This document shows, one piece after another, positions 57,302-64,000 of a stretch of 64,000 nt of DNA. The notes under the pieces were generated by a model, which was not told where the DNA came from, searched no databases, and saw nothing but the letters and a program-made list of their open reading frames with translations. The position numbers and the translations under genes were made by a program. Positions within the stretch are counted from its first letter, which is position 1. The number at the start of each line of letters is the position of its first letter. This DNA is from DASZVB01 sp035545855 (GTDB lineage: Bacteria; Myxococcota_A; Polyangia; Polyangiales; Polyangiaceae): NCBI GenBank assembly GCA_035545855.1, contig DASZXK010000083.1, forward strand, positions 15,713-79,712, given 5' to 3'.

Positions 57302-58948
57302 TCAGGGGACGACCCGCGCGACGAAAGCGTCGAAGTCGCCCGCGCTCGAGAGGAACGCGCCGTTCGTCATTCCGGCGATGAAGAGGCCGTCCGGAGACGA
57401 CGCCACGGAGATCTCCTCCTCGATGCCGGAGGTGCCGATCTGGAACGTCGAGAGCGGCGCGCCGGCCGCGTCGTAGATCCGGACGAACCCGTCCGCGCTT
57501 CCGGCGGTCGTTGCGCCCGGCAGCGTCCCCGTCGTGGTTCCGGCGGAGAGCACGGCGCCGTTCTCGTCGACGCGGACGGAGGTGGCGGCGTCCATGAACG
57601 CCGTTCCGAACTGTCTCGTCCAGATCTCGGCTCCGTTCGCCGCGTACTTCGCGACGAACGCATCGGCGCCGCCAGAGCTCGTCTGGGTCGGGAGCGCTCC
57701 GAACGTGCGCCCCGCGATCGCGACTCCGCCGCCCGGCACGGCGTCGATGGCCGTGATGCGGTCGTCCAGCGTCGTGCCGAACTGTACCGTCCATTGCTCG
57801 GCGCCCGAAGCGTCCCACTTCCGCATCACGGCGTCCTCGCCGCCTGCGTTCTGGAACCCCGGCAAGCCGATGCGCGTCGCGCCGCCGAAGTAGACGTTCC
57901 CCGCGGAGTCCGCGCTCGCCGAGCCGACCACGTCCTGCTGTCCGTCCGGGGTTGCCCCTGCGATGCGCCGCGTCCACAGCAGCGTGCCGTTCGGGTCGTA
58001 CTTCCGCACGAACGCGCCGCCGAGTCCGCCGTCGTTCTCCGCCGTCTCGCCGAATTCGAGCGAACCGGAGACGATGACGTTCCCGTTCGAGTCCACGGCG
58101 ACGCTGCCGAAGTCGTACCCCGCGGAGCCGAACTGCCGCGTCCAGAGCTCGGTGCCGTCCGCGTCGTAGAGGCGCACGAAGACGTCCCACGCGCCGGCCG
58201 CCGTCTGACCGGGAAGCGCCGCGGTGGCGATGCCCGAGACCGCGACGCCGCCCCGGGGATCGGCGGCGACGGAAAACACGACGTCATCGCCCGCCGATCC
58301 GAACTGCCGGGTCCACAGGATGCCGCCCGTCGGCGTCATCTTCCGGACGTAGGCGTCGTAGCTTCCGCCGTCGATCGCGGGTCCGCCGGGATCTTCCCCG
58401 CCCACGGTGCCGCCCACATACAGCGCGCCCGCCGAATCGATGGCGAGCCCGCGAGCCTCGTCGACGTTCGGACCTCCGAACTGGCGGACCCAGCCGCGAG
58501 GACAGTAGGGCGGAGCGGCGTCTCCCGGTTCGCCACCGCAGGAGGCGACGACTCCCGATCCACCGTCCCCACCCGCATCGGACGCGGTTCCACCGCTCCC
58601 GGCGTCGGATGCGGTCCCACCGCTCCCGGGGCCGGCCTCTCCGTCACTTCCGCCGGCGCCCGGGGCCCCCGAGGCTCCTCCGGCGCTGCTCGCGTCTCGC
58701 TCGCCACCGGCGCCCGAAGCTTCGGCCCCGCCATCCGTCGGCGACGACGAACCGCCGGAACCCGGAGTCTTCCCCCCCGCACCACCCTCGGGGTTCGACG
58801 ATCCGGCGTGGCCCGCGCTCCCGCCGGCGGAGGGGGCGCCGCCGGCCCCTCCGCCGTAGGGGGACGGCTCGGCCCCCGCAGGAGCGTCCGAGGAACCACA
58901 GGCGACGAGCTGGGCAGCGACCAGGGGAAGAAGGTGGAAGAAGCGCAT
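57302..58948 (-). CDS. SBBP beta-propeller lipoprotein
   Basis: ATG 58948 gives 548 residues. Its lipobox is LVAC (LVAAQLVACGSS). Residues ~20-140 are a Gly/Ala/Ser-rich stalk with GG-x-GG units. The rest is a series of ~65-residue SBBP repeats, recognisable by the strand W-[TV]-[RV]-QFG followed by D-x-A and D-x2-G: WVRQFGGPNVDEA, WTRQFGSAGDDV, WTRQFGSAGYDF, WTVQFGTTLDDR and WTRQFGTAFMDA, each with an A-V-D-x2-G-x-V-x2-G strand. The repeats should fold into a surface beta-propeller. Such proteins are common in Myxococcota, with no defined activity. A 15-bp palindrome lies 60 bp upstream (59008-59022). Confidence 0.87.
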   Translation of the reverse strand: MRFFHLLPLVAAQLVACGSSDAPAGAEPSPYGGGAGGAPSAGGSAGHAGSSNPEGGAGGKTPGSGGSSSPTDGGAEASGAGGERDASSAGGASGAPGAGGSDGEAGPGSGGTASDAGSGGTASDAGGDGGSGVVASCGGEPGDAAPPYCPRGWVRQFGGPNVDEARGLAIDSAGALYVGGTVGGEDPGGPAIDGGSYDAYVRKMTPTGGILWTRQFGSAGDDVVFSVAADPRGGVAVSGIATAALPGQTAAGAWDVFVRLYDADGTELWTRQFGSAGYDFGSVAVDSNGNVIVSGSLEFGETAENDGGLGGAFVRKYDPNGTLLWTRRIAGATPDGQQDVVGSASADSAGNVYFGGATRIGLPGFQNAGGEDAVMRKWDASGAEQWTVQFGTTLDDRITAIDAVPGGGVAIAGRTFGALPTQTSSGGADAFVAKYAANGAEIWTRQFGTAFMDAATSVRVDENGAVLSAGTTTGTLPGATTAGSADGFVRIYDAAGAPLSTFQIGTSGIEEEISVASSPDGLFIAGMTNGAFLSSAGDFDAFVARVVP

Positions 58949-59007
58949 GGTGCGATCCCGTTACGCCCGAATCTGCCCTGGCGTTGCGATCCCGGTCCCG
59001 CGAATTC

Positions 59008-59022
59008 GCTTACGACGTAAGC
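59008..59022. promoter_or_regulatory. Perfect palindrome upstream of the SBBP lipoprotein
   Basis: GCTTACGACGTAAGC has 7-bp arms around a central A, 60 bp upstream of ATG 58948. It is AT-richer than its surroundings and looks like a regulator-binding site; no -35/-10 pair is obvious next to it. Confidence 0.4.
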
Positions 59023-59047
59023 CGGCGACCCGGTCCGCGCCCGCGGA

Positions 59048-59203
59048 TCACGGCGAACAGGTGAGGATCGCGGCCTTGATCGCGCCGTCGTTCCACGTCA
59101 CCGTCGCGCCGAAGCTCCAGAGGTCCTCACCGTTGCAGTTGTCGTCGGCGCCGTCGCAGATCTCCGCCTGGCCGGGGCAAAACGGCGCCGGTCCGTGAGC
59201 CCG
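59048..59203 (-). pseudogene. Remnant of a Cys-rich secreted protein in the kinase reading frame
   Basis: Directly after the TGA of the kinase gene, the same frame stays open for 51 codons. It encodes CPGQAEICDGADDNCNG, the hallmark of the Cys-rich CDG-x-D-x-NCNG modules of myxobacterial secreted proteins, then DLWSFGATVTWNDG and a Cys near its own stop (59048-59050). No start codon precedes the motif, so it cannot be an intact gene. It may be the truncated end of an older gene, or it would add a C-terminal module to the kinase on stop readthrough. The first is more likely. Confidence 0.5.
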
Positions 59204-62200
59204 TCAGCGAACGCTCTTCGTGAACAGGGGACGGCCGGACACGTCCCCGGAACGGACGAGCTCGTCCCCGACCGCGCGAAGCACGTCGCTCGGAATGCGG
59301 GCGAGAGACGGGCCGGAAGGGTCGAGCACGGCCACGCCGACGAGCACGGCTTCGCCGTCGGCGTTCGTCACGATCTCCACGAACTTCCCGCTCGGGCCAG
59401 ACCCTCTGCCTCCGGAGAGCGCTTCTTCCGCTTCGTCGAGCGAGGCGGTCGTCGTCATGTCCTCGCTGTCGAACGCGTTCGTGACCCACTCGGTGATCCG
59501 CTGATCGAGCGTCTCGGAGGGCTCGCCTTCCGGCACGGCGGCAGCGAATTCGAGCTGCTCCGTCCGCTGGAGATAGAGAAACCCGTGGCCCGCGCCCGAA
59601 TGGCGCATCACGAGCTCGAGGGCCCGCCTCGCCCGCTCGGAAGGACCTCGGCAGCGTTCGAGCTCGGTACGGACGTCGGCGGCGAGAGCCGTGTACACGG
59701 TCGTGGGTGCCATCACGCCGGGGCTCGCGGCGAGCGGCTCGAACGTCGCGCTGCGCTTCAGTGAGAGGAGGCTCGCGTACCGCGTGGCGAGCGCCGTGCT
59801 GTCCGCACCCGCCACCAGCGCGCCGACGCGCCGGGTCAGCTCGTCGAAGCGGCCGTGGTCGCCGAGGTCGTGGGCGAGCATGGCGCACTCGAACAGGAAG
59901 TTCACGAGCAGGACGCCGGAGACGCCGCGTTCGGCGATCCGTCGTTCGCATTCCGCAACACGGCGCACCGCTGCCGCGGCGTCTCCGGCGCCCGCCTCCG
60001 CCCGAGCGAGGGCGATGTCCAGGTCGTCCAGGTACTGCGGGATCAGCGGTTCACGCGCGTGACGCAGGAGAGCCTCCTGCGCACGCGTGCGCGCCTCGTC
60101 GAATCGGCCCAGGGCGACGAGCGAGCGCACCAGCCGCGCGAGGAGGAGCACCTGCCCCGCGTGCGTGTCGATGTCCGGGAGCGCGAGCCCGAGCTCGTAT
60201 TCGGCGACTGCCGCCTCGTAGTCGCGCCGGAGGAAGTGACAGCTTCCAGCCGCGAGACGGTAATGCGGACGCCAGCCGGGCCGCTCCTCGGCCCGCTCCG
60301 CGAGCACGGGGAGCAGGCGCTTCAGCGCCATCAGATTGCCGAGCGTCGCGTACGCGGTCGCCTCGTAGAGGATGCTGGTCTCGAGGTGCCCGTCGACGTC
60401 CATGCGTCCCGTGAGCGCGACGTCGCGACGCCGGCGGCACTGTTCGGCCCTCCGTTCGTCTCCGCGGTAGTACTCGCGGAGCATCCGTGCCTGCCAGGCG
60501 AGTGGCGCGAACTGGGGCGACCCATCGAGAGGCGCGAGACGCTCGTCCGGGACGGCGATGCCCTGGGTCATGTCCTCGAGCGCGAGATAGTAAGAGGAGA
60601 GGATGTGAATCGCGACGCGGGACGTCTCCTCGAGTCCCTCGACGGGCCCCGCCGTCATCTCGGTGACCTGGACGCGAAGCTCGCGGGTGGACGTTCCGCG
60701 GAGGGCGCGGCCCGCGAGCTCCACCAGCTGCCCGACGATCTCGAGCGTGGGGGAGAGCACGCGGAGCGGGCGGAAGAGCCGGTCCAGCTCGGTTCCGCCG
60801 ATGTTGTCCGCTCGCCTCGCATACATGCCCGCGAGAGACGCCGCCGCGAGCGCGAGGTGTTCGATGGCGACGTTCGGCGGAAGCCGCTGTCCGGAGGATT
60901 CGCAGGCGGAAAAGTCCGCGTACGTCTCCATCACCGCGCGCTGGATGCGCTCGACCGGATCGGAGATCGAGTCGAGCCGTTCCCATGCGACGAGCCCGGC
61001 GTCTCGCCGCAGCGTCGCGAGGATCTCGGGCGCGTGCCGGAACATGGGCCCGTTTCCCATCGACGCGAGCTGGACGACCGCGAGGGACACGGGAGCCAGG
61101 TCCCGTGCCGCCGCCCCGTGTTCCCTCCCCCACTCGTAGAGCCGGTCGACCGTGTCCGCGGCCTCGGGGGTGCGAAGGAAGCCCATGCCGCGACCGAAGA
61201 GTCCGCGCCGCCCCCGGGCTCCGGTCGCGAGGAGCCGGAAGGCAGCGGCGGGGTCGCCGGCCTGGAGGAGATGGTGCGCGGCGACCTCGTCGAGTGGCGC
61301 GGGCCCCGAACGGTAAGCCGCGGCAAGTCGTCCGTGGAGCTCCTTCCTCCGCGCCTCGGAGACGCCGCGCAAGACGGCGCTCCGGATCTCGGGGTTCGCG
61401 AAGACGTACGTGGATCCTGCATCCACCAGGATCGACCCGCTGACGAGTGCGTTCAGCCGCGAGAAGATCTCCCGCTGCGACGCTTCGTCGAGGAGCGCCG
61501 GGTACTCCGTCACGAGGAGCGGCTCGTGCTCGTTCGTGAGGCAGAGGGCCTCCGCGATGCGCCGCGCTCCGTCCTCGAGTCCCCGGACGCGAGCGTCCAG
61601 CGCCGCGTCCACGGACGCGGGAAGCTCGAGACCGTCGAGCGAGGCCGGAAGCACCCAGCCGCCGCCTTCGTAGCGCGCGAGCCCGGAATCGACGAGGCGC
61701 TGGAGGAGCTCGAGGGTCGTCCTCGGGACGCCGCGGGAAATGCGGTGCGCCCACGCCGATACCTCCACCCCGTGCGGGACGTCCCCGAAGACGGACGACA
61801 CGAGGGCCTGCGTCTCCGCCTCCTTCAGCGGCCGAAGTCGAAGCCCTCCCCCGGCGCGGCGCATGCGCTCCACGGCGGGCCCGTCCGAGCCGGCGACTGC
61901 GGTCCCGAGCAGGAGGACGGGTTCGTGGATCGCGGCGGCACCGAGCGCGGCGAGCACGGACGCCGAGGGGCCGTCCACTCCCGCGACGTCGTCCACGCCC
62001 ACGACGAGGGTCCGCTTCCGCGCCACCTCGAGCAGTGCCCGCGCCGTTCGTTCCGTCGCGGAGACCCAGTCTTCGGGCCGAACGGACGACTCGTCCTCGC
62101 CCGACAGCCCGAGCACGTGCGCGAGCTCCGGATCTGCCGAGGCGATCTCCTGAGCGATGGTCGGCTCGCTCTCGCGAAGGCTCGCCGCCAGGGCTCGCGC

Positions 62201-63238
62201 GACGCCGAAGGGACCCGACTGTCCGCGGTTTCCGTCGGCCGATACGACGACGACACCCCGGAGCCTCGCCTCCAGGAGGAAGTTCGACAGGAGCCGCGAC
62301 CGCCCGCCGCCCGCCGCGGACTCCACGAGGAGCGTGCCGCCTCTTCCCCGCTCCGCGCGGAGCAGCCGCCGGCGAAACCGCGTGAGCTCGTCCTTCCGCG
62401 CCACGAGGCTCGGCGTGAGGAAGTACGCGCGCGCCGTCTCGGGCACCTCCGTCGCGGGGAGGCCCCCGAGCGCCGTGAGCCGATCGTAGACCTCCGCGGC
62501 GCTCGCCGGCCTCACGAGCGGGTTCAGGTGGATCAGCGCGAGCACGAGCTCGTCCAGCGCCGACGGGACGTCGGGCACGAACGACGAAGGCGGAGGCACC
62601 GGTCGCCGCCACACGTCCCCGAGCTCGGCGACCTTGCGCGCCGGGTAGGCGTGTCGTCCGGTGAGCGAGTAGTAGGCCAGGGCGCCGAGAGAGAAGAGAT
62701 CCGCCCGCGCGTCCAGCGGACGTTGTTCGAGGCTCTCCGGCGGCATGAACGGCGGCGTCCCGATGATCTCGCGCGGCGGCCCCATCGGCGCGAGCGCGCC
62801 GAAGTCCAGGAGCTTTGCGCGGCCGTCTTCCGTCCGGCAGACGTTTCGCGAAGAGACGTCGCGATGGACGAGCTTCCGCGAGTGGACGAGCGCGAGCGCG
62901 GACGCGACGTCCCGGACGAGCCGGATGGACTCTGCCGGCGCGAGCGGCGAGAGCTCGGCGAGGCTCTGCCCCGAAAGCCGCTCCATCGTGTAGCACGGCA
63001 GGCGTCCGTCCTGGCCGTAGTCGAACGCTCGGATGATCAGCGGGTGCGAGAGCTCGGTCAGCGTCTCGTACTCGCGACGGAGGAGCAGCGTCGCCGCACG
63101 GTTCCCTGCCCGATCCGGCAAGAGACGCTTCAGGGCCAGCGTCACGCCGCGGCTCTCGTCCACGACCTCGAAGACCTCCGCCATGGACCCGCTCCCGAGC
63201 AGCGAGACGATGCGGTAGCGGTCGCCGACGGAGCTCAT
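59204..63238 (-). CDS. Large Ser/Thr protein kinase with ATPase-like region and GAF-like C-terminus
   Basis: This 1344-residue protein is paralogous to 46694-50344. The kinase domain (1-260) has YRIVSLLGSGSMAEVFEV (the third Gly is Ala), K37, HRDVSSRN (125-132), DFG at 145-147 and GTPPFMPPESL. The STAND/AAA-like region (~285-560) has SAAGGGRS in place of Walker A, with R313 for Lys. The helical repeat region continues to ~1180. The last ~150 residues (RALELVMRHSGAGHGFLYL, ITEWVTNAFDSED, VLVGVAVLDPSG) resemble a GAF domain and are absent from the paralogue. It is 15 bp downstream of an FHA gene on the same strand, so FHA and kinase probably form one signalling operon. Confidence 0.88.
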   Translation of the reverse strand: MSSVGDRYRIVSLLGSGSMAEVFEVVDESRGVTLALKRLLPDRAGNRAATLLLRREYETLTELSHPLIIRAFDYGQDGRLPCYTMERLSGQSLAELSPLAPAESIRLVRDVASALALVHSRKLVHRDVSSRNVCRTEDGRAKLLDFGALAPMGPPREIIGTPPFMPPESLEQRPLDARADLFSLGALAYYSLTGRHAYPARKVAELGDVWRRPVPPPSSFVPDVPSALDELVLALIHLNPLVRPASAAEVYDRLTALGGLPATEVPETARAYFLTPSLVARKDELTRFRRRLLRAERGRGGTLLVESAAGGGRSRLLSNFLLEARLRGVVVVSADGNRGQSGPFGVARALAASLRESEPTIAQEIASADPELAHVLGLSGEDESSVRPEDWVSATERTARALLEVARKRTLVVGVDDVAGVDGPSASVLAALGAAAIHEPVLLLGTAVAGSDGPAVERMRRAGGGLRLRPLKEAETQALVSSVFGDVPHGVEVSAWAHRISRGVPRTTLELLQRLVDSGLARYEGGGWVLPASLDGLELPASVDAALDARVRGLEDGARRIAEALCLTNEHEPLLVTEYPALLDEASQREIFSRLNALVSGSILVDAGSTYVFANPEIRSAVLRGVSEARRKELHGRLAAAYRSGPAPLDEVAAHHLLQAGDPAAAFRLLATGARGRRGLFGRGMGFLRTPEAADTVDRLYEWGREHGAAARDLAPVSLAVVQLASMGNGPMFRHAPEILATLRRDAGLVAWERLDSISDPVERIQRAVMETYADFSACESSGQRLPPNVAIEHLALAAASLAGMYARRADNIGGTELDRLFRPLRVLSPTLEIVGQLVELAGRALRGTSTRELRVQVTEMTAGPVEGLEETSRVAIHILSSYYLALEDMTQGIAVPDERLAPLDGSPQFAPLAWQARMLREYYRGDERRAEQCRRRRDVALTGRMDVDGHLETSILYEATAYATLGNLMALKRLLPVLAERAEERPGWRPHYRLAAGSCHFLRRDYEAAVAEYELGLALPDIDTHAGQVLLLARLVRSLVALGRFDEARTRAQEALLRHAREPLIPQYLDDLDIALARAEAGAGDAAAAVRRVAECERRIAERGVSGVLLVNFLFECAMLAHDLGDHGRFDELTRRVGALVAGADSTALATRYASLLSLKRSATFEPLAASPGVMAPTTVYTALAADVRTELERCRGPSERARRALELVMRHSGAGHGFLYLQRTEQLEFAAAVPEGEPSETLDQRITEWVTNAFDSEDMTTTASLDEAEEALSGGRGSGPSGKFVEIVTNADGEAVLVGVAVLDPSGPSLARIPSDVLRAVGDELVRSGDVSGRPLFTKSVR

Positions 63239-63253
63239 CGAACGAGTCGTCCC

Positions 63254-63865
63254 TCAGCGGAGTCGCATGAGGCGCCACAGCGTCCGGGCGTCCAGGACGG
63301 TGGTCGCCACGGATCCGAACAGGATCTGATCGCCGTTCACGACCTCGGTCGTCTCCTTCGGCGGGAGCTTCGCGCCGTTCACGGTCGTGCCGTTCTTGCT
63401 CCCCGCGTCGGCGAGCAGGCAGCGGTCCCCGTCGAACTGGAAGTAGGCGTGAAACTTCGAGATGCTGGAATGCCGGAGCACGATGTCCTTGTTCATCGCG
63501 CGGCCGAGCGAGATTCGGTCCTCGAACGCCGAGTCGACCCCGTGGCGCTTCCGGATGGAGAGCGCGTGGAAGCGACCGTCGCCCAGCTTCCTGACGAGCG
63601 CAGTCCAGTCCACCGAGGGCGGCGCCCCGCCGTCCCGCGCAGACCGGAGCGCTGCCTCGCTCACGACCTCGGTATGGAAGGCAATCTGGCCCGGCGGCAC
63701 GCTGGCCGACGTGCTCGCCTCGGAAGCCCGGAGGACGGCGGCGAGCTCGTCGTCCGCGTCGACCCGGACCGCGAGCCACGGACACTTTCCGTACTCGTGA
63801 CCGAACACGAGCTCCGTCAACCTGCTTGCCGTACGGGCGAGCTCGGTGGGCTCGAAGGTGAGCAT
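63254..63865 (-). CDS. FHA-domain protein paired with kinase
   Basis: The ATG at 63865 has AAGG upstream and gives 203 residues. The N-terminal ~100 residues are a helical domain without recognised family. The C-terminal ~95 form an FHA domain: ISLGRAMNKDIVLRHSSISKFHAYF holds the conserved G-R and S-x2-H, ADAGSKNGTTVNG the N-G loop, and VVNGDQILFGSV the last strands. FHA domains bind phosphothreonine peptides; the obvious source is the kinase whose gene starts 15 bp downstream. It probably recruits kinase substrates or the autophosphorylated kinase. No membrane segment is visible. Confidence 0.88.
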   Translation of the reverse strand: MLTFEPTELARTASRLTELVFGHEYGKCPWLAVRVDADDELAAVLRASEASTSASVPPGQIAFHTEVVSEAALRSARDGGAPPSVDWTALVRKLGDGRFHALSIRKRHGVDSAFEDRISLGRAMNKDIVLRHSSISKFHAYFQFDGDRCLLADAGSKNGTTVNGAKLPPKETTEVVNGDQILFGSVATTVLDARTLWRLMRLR

Positions 63866-64000
63866 GCGCCAACCTTCAGCATGAGCAACGGAGGGCATCC
63901 GGTCAAACGGGTCCGGCTTACGCTTCGCATAAACGATCGCGACCGTACGGCCGGCTCGCGCCTCCTCCGACCGTCACCCACACGGACGAGGGACGCGCCG
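63866..64000. other. Window-edge non-coding stretch upstream of the FHA-kinase operon
   Basis: These 135 bp carry the upstream region of the minus-strand FHA gene. I see no convincing promoter hexamer pair or hairpin; the AT-richer patch around 63915-63935 is the most promoter-like part. Any gene further right is outside the window. Confidence 0.4.

Noticed and set aside
1..64000. tRNA, rRNA, CRISPR arrays, insertion sequences, phage genes, plasmid origins
   Set aside because: None was recognised on reading: no tRNA-type arm sequences, no regularly spaced repeats, and no transposase, integrase or replication proteins among the frames.

Overview
The window is very GC-rich and densely coded, with almost no intergenic space. 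It looks like Myxococcota, probably the Polyangiales side. The reasons are Ser/Thr kinases with huge C-terminal ATPase/TPR regions, FHA proteins, a sigma-54 activator with an FHA sensor, lipoproteins on long Gly/Ala/Ser stalks, PilZ and DUF2378-like proteins, Sel1-repeat and SBBP-repeat surface proteins, and frequent GTG/TTG starts. I saw no tRNA, rRNA, transposase, phage or CRISPR signature. The assignment is inference from gene content; no search was run.

Bases 1-29335: a glycoconjugate or modified-metabolite island. It holds five radical SAM proteins (2-844, 838-2121, 2253-3680, 4921-6954 and the N-terminus of 13592-18121), two glycosyltransferases (7051-8370; the bifunctional 9497-12385), a FemAB/GNAT-like transferase, a class III aminotransferase, a GMC oxidoreductase and a small membrane protein. 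These are followed by a translationally coupled operon asnB - AMP-forming acyl ligase - acyl carrier protein - PLP decarboxylase (20577-25916), the set known next to exosortase-A polysaccharide loci. A double-GNAT protein, an ATP-grasp ligase and a NadE-like synthase close the island. The most unusual gene is 13592-18121, which joins a Cys-rich SPASM-like domain, a radical SAM core, 13 TPRs and a C-terminal domain of unknown function. The same outer parts occur as two separate neighbouring genes at 2253-3680 and 3700-4896, so the two activities probably work together.

Bases 29396-34856: a signalling cluster with an alpha/beta hydrolase, a soluble histidine kinase, a CBS-pair protein, a NarL-type regulator, a PAS/GAF histidine kinase and a flavodoxin. 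The flavodoxin sits behind a sequence that matches the sigma-54 promoter consensus at every defined position (34221-34236).

Bases 34940-40541: secreted or lipid-anchored Sel1-repeat proteins, a repeat protein with a parvulin-like C-terminus, and an orphan LuxR-type regulator. Bases 40680-46422: a DUF2236 oxygenase-like protein, a GreA-like factor, a lipoprotein, an FHA sigma-54 activator and a surface lipoprotein whose hydrolase domain closely resembles bacterial cutinases/PETases.

Bases 46694-64000: two large paralogous kinase-ATPase proteins (46694-50344; 59204-63238) flank a set of lipoproteins and regulators. These include a three-repeat Cys-rich lipoprotein, a hemerythrin, DUF2378-like and PilZ proteins, a DUF4185 (GH183-like) lipoprotein behind a promoter with a perfect operator-like palindrome, a TerB-like protein, DUF3820 and an SBBP propeller lipoprotein. 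The second kinase follows an FHA gene in one operon and is trailed, in its own frame after the stop codon, by a remnant of a Cys-rich secreted protein.
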